This document shows positions 44,205 through 55,500 of a DNA stretch of 64,000 nt, in pieces. The notes below the pieces were generated by a model. It searched no databases. It saw nothing but the letters and a program-made list of their open reading frames with translations, and was not told the origin of the DNA. The stretch's first letter is position 1; the number at the start of each line of letters is the position of its first letter. The stretch comes from Mesostigma viride. Taxonomy: Eukaryota; Streptophyta; Mesostigmatophyceae; Mesostigmatales; Mesostigmataceae. Position numbers and translations under genes: made by a program. The stretch is from NCBI GenBank assembly GCA_009746045.1, contig RPFO01000090.1, positions 630,887 to 694,886 of the forward strand, given 5' to 3'.

Positions 44205-44960
44205 TTCTAGCTTCGTGCGTGCCAGTCACCGCAGGTCACCTTCACAAAAAGTCACCTTCCAGCCATCAATCGTCACCTTCCAGCCTGTCAATGGACGCTG
44301 ACTTGTCCCAAGCTCGGTTGTTCAATGCTCCAGCTGCAGTTGTGGGCTAAACTTGTACTTGGAATTCTGTTGTTGGCTACATCTGTGCGGATTTCGGCTA
44401 CATCTGTGCGGTTCTCGGGTGTACCTGTCCGTCCGTCCGTCAGATTCACCCATCTGACGGTCGTAAAACGTTGGGAGAGTAAATGGGTGGGATAGATGTG
44501 CATTGTTGTTGTTGTGTCCCACGCCGCACATGGGCAGCAGAGAATCTATAGTGGCAGAGAATCTATAGTGGCCGAGGGCCGGATATATTTAGTATCGGTG
44601 GTACTATCGGGGCACTGTGGCATTGGAATTCTGTAGTTGTGAAACAGATGAAACCATTGAGCTATTTGTGGCATACGTGGGTTAACTTAACTGGTATATG
44701 GAAATAATTAAAAACACACACCCATTTCACCGGAAAACCATTGAGCACAGATTTCTGGACTGCCAACTCGCAGGGGTTCATTGGCAATGGCTGCTGGCGG
44801 GTATATGGGCAAAGTGGATGGCTATTACATCACCACCCACCGTCACACTACTGATCTACGGTTATTTTCGGCATCACGGGATTACGGGACGCGAGCCTCA
44901 CAGCCAACCAGATGGCATTGATGGACGCCGGACGGATATGGCTACGCACGACGATTACTA
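44205..44960. other. intergenic, minor repeats
   Basis: Short local repeats (GTCACCTTCCAGCC-type near 44240-44290; GGATTTCGGCTACATCTGTG near 44380-44410; GCAGAGAATCTATAGTGGC near 44530-44570) are visible. A GTGGGTTAACTTAACTGG block at 44688 recurs at 45494. No gene was recognised. Confidence 0.5.
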
Positions 44961-44962
44961 TT

Positions 44963-45125
44963 AATTAATAGACACGTGACTGTGTCACGTGAGCATAAGT
45001 CCTCAGTGGGAGGGGAACATGGGATGAAATGGATGGTGTAAGCTATCTAGGTCCTAGTTACAGGGGTGTGGGCACCGCGGCCCAAATCGCTATGAATGCC
45101 ATACTTGGTCGCACGACGATGCTTC
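44963..45125 (-). mobile_element. LINE (family C) 3' end
   Basis: On the minus strand it runs from GCCATACTTGGTCGC, through GTGCCCACACCCCTGTAAC and CCATCCATTTCATCCCATG, to the palindrome CACGTGACACAGTCACGTG (44972-44990) and a TTAAT tail. It matches 6160-6320 in order. Confidence 0.75.
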
Positions 45126-46195
45126 ACACCATATGATGGCAAGTACGCAACGAGACCGTCTTCACGTTACGTGCCGAGTCCACTAGAGGTGCCGTGGTCC
45201 GCTGGTTTATATCCTCTTGCAACCTGGCCATGCGTCGACGGATACTGGCTCCTGGCGACGGAACACTGAACACAAAGTATGGCGGGGACCCGGGCCCTAA
45301 CAATGATGCCCCCAGCCCACTGACTACTAGAAGTCTTCCATGCACTCATGGGAATGAATAAGGTCCGTCTTTACACTCATGCCGGATAGCGATATATCTT
45401 CAGTACAATGGCTACCATGGTCGCAGGGCGCGCCTTAGTAATGCGGGCACCCCAATTTAGGCACAACTAGGTGTTTGGCTATTTGTGGCATACCTGGGTT
45501 AACTTAACTGGTATATGGAAATTAAAAAAAAACACCCATTTCACCGGAAATTATGTAGTTGATTTTCAAGATGTTTCAAGTCAGGGTAACTGCGACGTCC
45601 CGGGGTCGATCCAGGATTTTATGTAGTAACAACCTGTTACAGTCATTCACACCCCATAAGTTGGGTTCGAGGCCGGTTTTGAGGGGTCAACCCAACCAAC
45701 TTAAGGCGTGAACCCAACTTAATTAAGGCATGAGAGACTCTACTAAGTTCTACTACTTTAAACTAAAGATACTAAAACATACTATTCTAAACTACTTTGA
45801 ATTTAGAATGCCGAAAGCCTATTCGACCCAACTTAAGGCGTGAACACAACTGAATCCCTGAGTGTGCACAACGGGTAGGGGGCAGAGACCCCCCCCTTCC
45901 CTCACGCCACGGGCATGCCACAGGGTGCTCGAGCGCATTAAATTGCTATGGAGACGTGAGCAAACAAGCTGTGCTAGGCGAGACGCATAGCTACTATGAA
46001 GGCTGGCCGGGATGTCCGTCATCGGCTAAACTCTGACAGTGGTTATAGGCTACAGGCATCCATGGCTACATACGTTCTATGCCCTGCATCGGCATTGCAC
46101 CATGGGATCATGGCGATATATCCTGGTTGCATCACCCAATTACATGGGTGTGCATGGCTACACTATTATGGCTAGAACGTTCTAGCCCGTGGGGG
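45126..46195. other. intergenic repeats, no gene
   Basis: It includes the second GGGTTAACTTAACTGG block (45494), CGCCTTAAGTTGGGTT relatives (45650-45850) and a family B-like fragment near 45860-45915. A minus-strand frame at 45124-45345 is unrecognised. Confidence 0.45.
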
Positions 46196-46199
46196 GCTT

Positions 46200-46560
46200 C
46201 CACTGGTTGCATGTTGACGATCAGGTCAGTCCCCGCCCGTGGCAGCTAGAACACCTTCGGGGCTTCTTGGGGTCTCATTGCTTGTGGCGGAGATACTCCG
46301 GCCGGCCACTGATCTACAGGTCGCGTCGCTGCTGCTGCTGAGCTGGGGGCTCAGGTTGTTGTCCGGCATCGATCCAGGAGAGGTCGCCGCAGCTTCTTGC
46401 GGCATGCACGAGAGGAACAGCCGCTTATCGTCGATGGAACGGAAGGTAAGCAGGACGTACTGGTGGGCCGGGATGCCGCGCCTTGTCCCATGCATGAGTG
46501 GGGAAGGCGGTGCCCACGCACTTCTAACTTAACTACCTACGAGTTCCAGTTGGGTAATTA
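46200..46560 (-). pseudogene. L1-type ORF1 fragment
   Basis: Minus-strand residues GIPAHQYVLLTFRSIDDKRL (about 46470-46410) are the RRM end of ORF1. A damaged C-terminal domain and NLSPQLSSSSDA follow. Confidence 0.6.
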
Positions 46561-46564
46561 ATTA

Positions 46565-47320
46565 TAATTAGTTAGCGTGCTCCCGTTGGGGAGTCACGGA
46601 GCACCAGAGATCCGGCTTTTAATCCCTGTGTGTGCACACTGAACAGGAAGAAAGGGCAGAGACCCCCTTCTCCTTCATGCCAGAGGCATGCTACAGCAGC
46701 AATCGGACACGATAGACGATCCGGCAAGTTCTGTGGGTGCAATAAGACGGGCATGTGAGCATATCATAGCAAGGAGCGTGGGCAAGTACATATAGCCAGG
46801 ACGTAGCATGGCTGTACAAAGGCTATAACCTAAGGCTAAATGTCTGGTTGTGTACCGTGCGTTAGCGGGGCACGTGACTAGGTATGGTGGCTCGGCTAGC
46901 CGCAAACATTCTAGGCATGGCTGTGACTACCAATGGTTCAAGCTAGGGCTAATATTCTAGCCCGCAGGGGGCGACCACATCTTGTGGTTGATCATCAGGT
47001 CCCCGCCCCTCTAGTACACCTTGGGCTTCTCGGGGCCGGGGTCCTGCGAGCTTGTGGCGGAGGTATTCCGGCTGGCCACATGTGGCCGCCCGCAGGTGGC
47101 CACATGTGCAGGTGGCGTCGCTGCTCAGTGCTGCGCTGAGCGGGAGTCGGTCGTCGTCCAGCGTCCAGGTGAGGTCGTGCAACCTCTTGCGACGAGAGAG
47201 GAACCGCTGCTTGTCCTCAGGGGAGGGGAAGGTGAGCAGGACTGGTGGGGGAGCCGCCTTGTCCCGTGAGTGGGGAAGGCTGTGGCACCCATGCAGTTCT
47301 ACCTGAGTCACCTACCACTG
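46565..47320 (-). mobile_element. LINE (family B) 3' end, inverted partner
   Basis: Minus-strand ORF1 RRM/C-terminal domain (VELHGCHSLPHSRDKAAPPP, VLLTFPSPEDKQRFLSRRKR, TWTLDDD) is followed by 3' UTR and the CTCCGTGACTCCCCAACGGG hairpin (46575-46605). It is the inverted partner of 47700-48440. The spacer contains the start of the RRM (YVLGRFEQQPGETVKSLKAE, 47460-47400). Confidence 0.75.
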
Positions 47321-47700
47321 AGGCCCATGAGGGTAAGGAGCTGGTTCTTGGTAAGGAGCTCAGTTGGGTAAGGAGCTTGCTCCTGAGCTCGGCCTTAAGA
47401 GACTTGACCGTCTCCCCTGGCTGCTGCTCAAAACGACCCAGGACGTACCACTCCGCATTGGCGGTGTGCGCGGTCGGTGTCCTCGCGCGCTTCTGCGCGG
47501 CGTTGGGCTTCCAGCTCCTGCTCGATCGTGGCAATGGCATATCCCGCGTGGTCGAGGTGGTCGCTGACCGCAGTACGGGCCGCGTAGGAGTGTGGCAGGA
47601 GGCTGCGCGCCATCTGCCGGCCGGGTGGCGGCTGGGCAGCGATGGTCACGGCAGGTCTGCTCCGCAATCAGTGCGGGACCTGCGCGGCCCGAGGGCCTCG
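47321..47700 (-). pseudogene. ORF1 N-terminal part between inverted LINE ends
   Basis: On the minus strand, a coiled-coil-like segment (DHLDHAGYAIATIEQELEAQ, RRAEAREDTDRA; about 47570-47480) leads into the RRM. It belongs to the minus-strand copy. Confidence 0.6.
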
Positions 47701-48440
47701 GTCAGGGCCTGGTAGGTGAGGTAGAACTGCGTGGGTGCCACCGCCTTCCCCACTCACGGGACAAGGCGGCTCCCCCACCAGTCCTGCTCACCTTCCCCTC
47801 CCGGCGTGAGGACAAGCAGCCGTTCCTCTCTCGTCGCAAGCGGTTGCCTCACCTGGACGCTGGACGACGACCTGACCCCCGCTCAGCAGCAGCAGCGATG
47901 TGACCTGTGGCCTGAATACCTCCGCCACAAGCAGGACCCCCAGAAGCCCAAGGTGTACTGGAGGGGCGGGATCTGATCAACCACAAGATGTGGACGCCCC
48001 CAGCGGGCTAGAATAGCTTGTAGCCCTAGCTTTACTTCATTGGTAGTCACTGCATGCTGCCATGGCAGCCATGCTTAGAATGTTTGCCTAGTTGTGCCAC
48101 CTTACCTAGTCACGTGCACCGCTAACGCACGGTACACAACCAGCCATAGCCTTAGCTTAGTCCTTGTACAGCCATGCTACGTCCTGGCTTCGATCAGAAT
48201 ACTTGCCCACGCTCCTTGTTATGATATGCTCACATGGGTCTTATTGCACCCACAGGCTGCCAGATCGTTAGCGTGTCCGTTTAGCTAGTGTGCCCGCATG
48301 CAGCGCTGTGGCATGCCTTTGGCATGAAGGAGACTGGGGGTCTCTGCCCTTTCTCCTGTTGTGCACACACAGGGATTAAAAGCACTTCGGTGCTCCGTGA
48401 CTCCCCAACGGGAGCACGAGTTTATTTAATTAATTAATTA
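47700..48440 (+). mobile_element. LINE (family B) 3' end, plus strand
   Basis: ORF1 RRM end (VELRGCHRLPHSRDKAAPPP), C-terminal domain (LTWTLDDDLTPAQQQQR, then KVYWRGG) and 3' UTR to the hairpin GTGCTCCGTGACTCCCCAAC (48390-48415) and TTAAT tail. It is 5'-truncated just inside the RRM. Confidence 0.78.
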
Positions 48441-48479
48441 ATTGGGCGGTGATGGCCGGTCTAGCTTCTTGAGGAGCAG

Positions 48480-48830
48480 GCCGCACTTGCCCTCCACCTG
48501 GTTGCATGAGGCGAGAGAGTAGGACGGCATCAGTACACATATGATTACTTACAGCATATGCGCATCAGAAGTCTGCGCCGTGGTCTACAGCGCCGTGAGC
48601 TGGGGTTGGAGCTTGTGGGTGACCTTGGTTTCCGCATTAGAGACCCGGGCCTCCACCGTGTTGAAGCGCGTCGTGGTCAGTGTGGTCAGCTTCTCGACCA
48701 GCGCCAGGTCACGTGCTCCTCCAGCACTGCTCGGATGTCATCCTTGCTGAGGGAGGGAGCCGGCGTGGCTAGCTTCAGGCCGGCGCTGGGCGGGAAGCTC
48801 ATGGGTTGCGGAGTGCAGTGACAAGGCCGC
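48480..48830 (-). pseudogene. L1-type ORF1 N-terminal coiled-coil remnant
   Basis: Minus-strand residues LKLATPAPSLSKDDIRAVLE (48780-48720) and, in another frame, VEKLTTLTTTRFNTVEARVS (48695-48635) with HKLQPQLTAL before a stop. The pattern is that of an ORF1 coiled coil. Confidence 0.6.
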
Positions 48831-49580
48831 GTTCGTTGAGCTGGAAGAATTAGCTGTACAGGATAGCGAGGCGATGGCTCGTAGCTGAATTAGTATGATC
48901 AAGAATCCCCTTGCGGGGATCTGTCTGTTGCGCTACTCAAAATAAAATTCGGATGTGATCTACGAGACCCAGTCTACGATCAGATAGTAGAATGGTCTAC
49001 CGCCAACCCTTTCAACTAGATGAAATATATACAAGGTCCTTCCGTTGCCCTTTATTCCGCTCCCAGCTGCACACATAAGATGTTGCATTTAGCTTGCTGA
49101 ACTTGTACCACACACCTGCATGCACAACAGCACTACATAGCAAAATGTACACGAATCCTGCAGTATGATGTAAGTAGCTCGATCTATTGAATTGTTCATT
49201 TGCTATCCTAGTACACTACAAATAGTTGTAAGAACACTTCAGTTGTCAAACTGAATATTAGCCAGCTGACATATGCTTTGTGAATGCACGGCCATGAACC
49301 ACCTGATAAAAGCAAGGGTTTTGTGCAAAAATTTTTCAGATGATTGAGGTTTGCACACAGCTGGCTACTCCAAACATATAATATTAATTAATTAATTAAC
49401 AGACACGTGACTGCGTACAAATAATATACCCTTCAGTCAACATGGTCATAGTGGAAGATAACAGAGTGCCCATGAAACAATACGCATGAAGTCTATTGTT
49501 TGAAAATGGCTGTTTGTTCTGTTTATTCCGTTAACACAAGACCTGTAAGAAATACAGCAATGTTCATAAGCACGCTATGG
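48831..49580. other. 3' flank of exportin-2, no other gene
   Basis: An AT-rich noncoding sequence. A TTAATTAATTAATTAAC tail followed by ACACGTGACTGCGT (49381-49415) is a family C tail stub on the minus strand. The exportin-2 3' UTR must lie in the right part. Confidence 0.5.
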
Positions 49581-52500
49581 TTATGAGATCGTGACGCCCG
49601 CCTCCTGGCAATACTTCGCTAGAGCCTCCTGCACACCGAATCATGCAGGGAGGCAGAACCAACAATAGCAAGCGATCCCAGTGGATGCATGTCAGTTGGA
49701 TGTGCCAGAATAAGATACCAGACACGCCACATCTTACACAAAAGTGAGCATGCACGCACTTGCTTACCAGGAAGCTGAGCAGCGTGGGCCTTGCACTACA
49801 TGACTAGTAGGAATTCATTGATGATTAGAAATCATAAATGGTGGGTGATCCGTAATCCGGACAGCGTTACTTGTAAGATCACCCCCACGAAAAGTGCTGG
49901 GCGTCACATGCATTGCCACACAGTTGAGAGCCAGATCATCAAAATGTCAGCAGTAGTCTCCAATCATGCCCATCCCAAGTTACCACCACAAACGCTGAAT
50001 GCTCCGTGCACCCCCCTAACCCCCCCCCGCTGCCCCGACTCATGGGGGCACGAGTACAGCTAATTAACTTATAGCAACCCTATTTGGTGGAGTCGCTAAT
50101 ATGGCTAATACACACGCAGGCTTGCAGCTTCCTACCATTCAAGTCCTCGCAAGCATTAAGGTCGTATAAAACCCATGAGATGGCTATCCCTTTATGATGG
50201 CTGCTTATCGCGGTGTTTGATGCTCTGTTGCTTTGAAAACTAAAGAACAAAATTTTCTACATACAAAAATTATAGCCTATCAGCCATCATTCTTACCTTC
50301 GACACTGGCTGCAGGGACTGCTGCACCACGGGGGTCAGCTTGCCAGGGTGTGTCGCAGCCAGCTTGGCAAGTGCTGTGGCCAGGTACCTCGCGCCATCCT
50401 GGTGGGGGGCGAGCATGCATAACAGGAACTTAGACACAGTCGAGATTCATGACATGGGCTACGGAGCACGAATCCCAAACGGAGGATGCTCACGCGGTGC
50501 GGAGAGCAGAGGATGCATGACAGTCGTGCCAAGCATGCATCGGTGCATTCTTCAAAAGGAAGTGAGAACCAAGAAAAGAGACCGTCGATTAAGGCTTTTG
50601 ATGAACAGAAAAGCCAGTAGATTAGAGTGACAAGCCCACAAGTTGGGCTGTACAGCGTGCGTTCGCTGGCGTTTTGGCAGGTTCGCGCGCCAGCACCCAC
50701 CGGTACATCTGCCACGGGGTCCTCATCGGGCCTGGCCGCGTGGAACAGCTGCATGTACGCGGCGCTGTAGCCGGGTGTCTCCATGGCCTCATCCTCGGCA
50801 CTGCCGTCCGTCGCGACGTCCACCTTGCCTTCGTTCATGGAGATGACAGCCTGGGGGAAGGAGGCGTGAGGAGGCGTGAGGAGAGGGAGTAGGATGATGT
50901 GTGAGTTTGCAAGTGCGCGTGGAGACGACCGCCTGGGGACAAAGACAAACGAAGTAAGGCATGAGGAGTGAAGGGGAAGGCAGGAAGAACGGGAGAGGGT
51001 GATGTGCGCGTGGATGTGCGCGTGGCGATGACAGCCTGTCGGCGAGAAAAACGAGGGCGTAAGAGGAAGCAGAGGGCATGACGTGTGAGTGTACGAGAGG
51101 GCATGACGTGTGAGTGTACGAGAGGGCATGACGTGTGAGTGTACGAGAGGGCATGACGTGTGAGTGTACGAGAGGGCATGACGTGTGAGTGTACGAGAGG
51201 GCATGACGTGTGAGTGTACGAGTGTGTCGAGGTGGCCGTTTTGCGCTATGACACACGCTGGGGAGCGTAGTGACCTTATACTAGTATAGAGATGATGTAT
51301 AGGAGGGACATTGCCAGGAACAAACGTGAGGGCAGGGGTCAACGGGAGATGACTGACCGGTGCAAGAGGCAGGGGACACCTGTCGCAAGCCAGGGGATGT
51401 GTGCCAGCAATAAACATGTGGCAATAAAATGTGGCAATAAAAATGACCGTGTGGCGCAGCGACCCTTGGGGGTGGTGCACGAGAATAGTACCGGTACCAC
51501 CATTGATTAAGGAAATAAAGATGATACCCTATAATCATGTGATTTTACTAGCACATTCGCCAGGGAAAAGTGGCCGCCAAAGGAACATAAATTACGCGCT
51601 CATCAATAGAGCATTTTGATGCTGATATCTCACGAGCACCCCTTACATGACATCCGACATAAGTGCAACGATCAGTTACACGTACACTGTAGATTAATCG
51701 ACACGTACGCAGTAGATTAGCCTACACATAGACTGTAGATTAGTCTACACGTAGACTGTGAGCCAACAACGAGAGTACAACAACACGATGCAGAGGAGAA
51801 TGTCGATTTCAGGTATAGCAAACGTGGGGACCAAAATGAAATACAAATATTGTCAGCAATGAACAGTGCGCGTTGGCTCTCCCATCACCTACGACCATCC
51901 TACGTGCCATGGCATTCCACTTTCACATCCATTATCATCACGGCTGGTTTCAGTTACCCGCAGCCATCCCATGTGCTGAACTGATTTGTCAGTGATCAAA
52001 CGCAACAGCATTGGTACATACCATATGCGGATGCTAGCATTCGCGTAATGCTATCGGCTATAATACTATCTGCTATAATACTACCTGGTATAATGCTATC
52101 TGCTATAATGCTGTCTGCTATAATGCTGTCTGCTCCCCAGCCACTCACATCAAACAGCACGTGTATGACACGATGTGCCCCTACCCACGTCAAGCAGCTT
52201 GCCCACCCCCAGCAACATTCAACAGCGCTCAAGGTGTGACACGATGTGCCCCTACCCACGTCAAGCAGCTTGCCCACCCCCAGCAACATTCAACAGCGCT
52301 CAAGGTGTGACACGATGTGCCCCCACCCACATCGAGCAGCTTGCCCCACAGCGCCAGGTTGCCCGCGTCGGAGAGAAGTAGAGGGTACTCGGAGAGCAGC
52401 CGCGCAGTTGCCACGAGGCACAGCTTGCACTCCATCTTGCCTGTGGGGTGGACAAGTACGGTTGGCCAAACAAGCGGAGATTATTATGTAGATAAGCGGA

Positions 52501-55500
52501 AGTATATAGCAGTAGTAAGATAAGTGGAGGCACACATGCTGGCACAGCTTGTACTCCATCTTGCGTGCGGATGGTTTGCGAATACGATTGGATGAATGAT
52601 TAAATGTTCCATCGATCAAAACATCGATGGGTCCGCTTCGTCATGCGTACAGGTTTACTGGTCAGGTTTTACGCGGGTGCTGCAATTTGGGGCGGATCAA
52701 CGGGCGAGTGGGTGCATGCTGCTATTGATTAATGAATTGACCAGTCGCACGGTAGTAATTAATCAGCCACGCTGCTATTGATTGTGTAGTTCATGGTGTG
52801 GGTTGATAATGGCGATCAAATGCCCCAGCCCATGTACGCAGTACGAAGCAGTTTGGGGGTAGATTTTTCGCATCAAGAAAGGCATTCGCATAAACAACAT
52901 GATGGATACCTACATGACCATAAACACAACGTGAAGGTGGAGATAACCTCCCTGCAGCAGTGCCCTTCCGCAACAGATCCGCATGAGGGTGGGACACCTG
53001 TGGCCCACAAGTGGCCATTGACAGTGGCTTCTGGCGAGCAGGAGACTTGGGAGTACCTCTTCCCATGTGTGGTTTCATGAACATGCCAGACGACCAACCC
53101 ATGCGCGCTCACGTTTGATGAATGAGCCACACAACCCATACATGAATGCTTTCAGTTTGATGAGTACGCCACACAACCAATCCGCAGACAGCTGACTGAA
53201 GCGATGTACACAAAGGAGACGTGCTTCGGCCGGCAATCGTGGCTCCTGCCTTCCCTGCCCCCCCCCCCAAAAAAAAACGTTGTGATGCCCATCATCCACC
53301 GGGTGATGTCCACCCACCAGTAATCTGGCCGACACCCCCCACCCAGAACGCCTCCAGCAGCATCTTGAAGAGCCCGGGTTGCACCTGCGGCATGGCAGGC
53401 AAGACGAACATGCGCCGTGGGAGTCGAAAGAACACCGCCGTCGGATTTGAAAGAACACCACAGTGAGAGTTACAAGAACGCAGCCATGGGAGTTACAAAG
53501 ATATGCCGTGCCAGCTAACAAGGCATGTCAAGAGTCCGGCAGGGAACGTCGTGCTGTCAAGGAATGGCGGCGTTTAGACGTGCTACAGCGTATAAATGTG
53601 GTAATGCTAGTAGCCGCAGAACAAGCTACGGATTGAAGTGGCTGCGTGACTGCAGCGCGTGCTATGGCTTCCCAAGGCAACCCCGCAAGGCTGCCAAGAC
53701 CGTAGTGGGGGTCTTGGGGTGTGAACGGATTGTCCCTAACCATAGGCCCGATGGGAAGCCGGGAATTCATTGTTGGTGTTGCTGATGCCGGCGATTGTGG
53801 ATTGTTCTTAGTAGCATTTACCAACCCACTGCTACTACCTGACCACGCACCCCACTCTACCTCTTGAGATGCCACCCCCATGGTTGGGTGGTGTCTAAAT
53901 AGGAACAAACCAACTGTTTGATGCCACCATCTTGCCAAGAACACCACCGTGTTGAGGATTCAAAAGCGCTTCATGCCACTATACCACACAAAAAGTATTC
54001 AATGCCACTATACCGTCCAAGGCCTCCCCACCTTGCGGGGTGCAAACAGAAGCTTTGTGCCACTAAGAAAGCCATTGCTCCGCACCTTGCGGAGTGAAAA
54101 CAAACTTGTGGGGCAGCAGCAACAGTCTTGTGCCACCTAGTTTTGTTTTGCGCCACCTAGCTTTGTGCCACCTAGTTTTGTCTTGCGCCACCAAGCTTTG
54201 TGCCACCTAGTTTTGTGCCACCAGGTCATCCATGGCTTCCCCACCTTGTTGAGGGATGACTCCACCGCCAAGGGCCCGTGCTTGCAGAGGTAGAGCGCGA
54301 CAAAGATGGTCCAGCACTTGACAAACTTGACCGTCTTGGACGTTTGCAGCCTGAGCACGCGGGTGAACAGCACAGCACACGGGCGGCCGGGGAATGAGGA
54401 GCGAAGGGAGAGTAGCGACATGGCCAGGAGGCACATGAGCGATGCTATCAACAGCAGGAGCAGGAGCAGGCGCGGGCGCGGGCGCGGGCGCGGGAGCAGG
54501 CGCGGGCGCGGGCGCGGGAGCAGGAGCAGGAGCAGGAGCAAGAGCGAAGAGCAGGAGCAGGACGGCAGGAGTAGGGCCAGCACGCCCTGAGTCCAAGTTG
54601 AAGGAAAGCATCTTCTAAGAAGGAAAGCATGGAGACCGAAAGCGCCAGGAGACAAGGGTGGGGTGGGCAGCCGCCAGTAAACATTGCAGCCACAAACAGC
54701 ATGCTGTGACCTAGTTCCATGAAGTGCACAAACTGGAAGCCCCCAATGCGAGCACCCACGCGTGCAGGCACTCGAGCACCCGCGTACTGCCCACACGGAG
54801 AGCGGTGGATCCTTTTCCACGGCGGTATGGCCCCCTTACCGGCCTGCCATGCGTGCCCCTGCGTGCCCTTATCAGCCACCCCCTGCGTACGATAGCCACC
54901 CCCTGCGTACGATAGCCTGGCATGACGCGCTGGTGGTTGGCTTCCCATGGTATGGTATGATGCGGGACCGTCTCACTGGCTGCACGGCAGCCACCACACA
55001 GAATCCACCGATCGATGGCCCATAACATCTCTGCCCATAAATCAGCGCTATCTATCTGCACAACTGCGTAATGATCAAGTGTGCGGCGATCCATCTTCAC
55101 TGGCTGCACAGCAGGAACCACACAGAACCTGCCCAATGATTGCCATTAGTACAACCACGTATCCATCAACTGAATACTTATCAACGGCGCCGCAATCCAT
55201 GCTCACCGGCTGCACAGCAGCGACCAGACGGTGGGCAAGAAGGGCTCCATGGACGCAAGCGGAAGGCACTCAATGAGCGCGTTGAGGATGTAGAAGCCCT
55301 CATGGTCGTGCACTTTGGAGCCGATGAGCCGCTGGAAGACACCCAAGATGGCCGACAGCTGGCCGCCCGCCACAATGGCCTGCGGGCGAACGAGGATGCA
55401 GTCCCAGGATACAGTATAATATGAAAATTTTAAGTATGTGAGAAGACACAGAGATGGGTCAAAACAACGACGGGCCGCACGCCGCGACAGCCTGCATACG

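Noticed and set aside
45590-45620. B box-like GGGGTCGATCC
   Set aside because: No matching A box or cloverleaf was found; it is probably chance.
54020-54245. Tenth exon-edge repeat (CACCTTGCGG near exon 54245-54350)
   Set aside because: Only about ten bases agree and the surroundings differ, so it was not counted with the nine clear cases.
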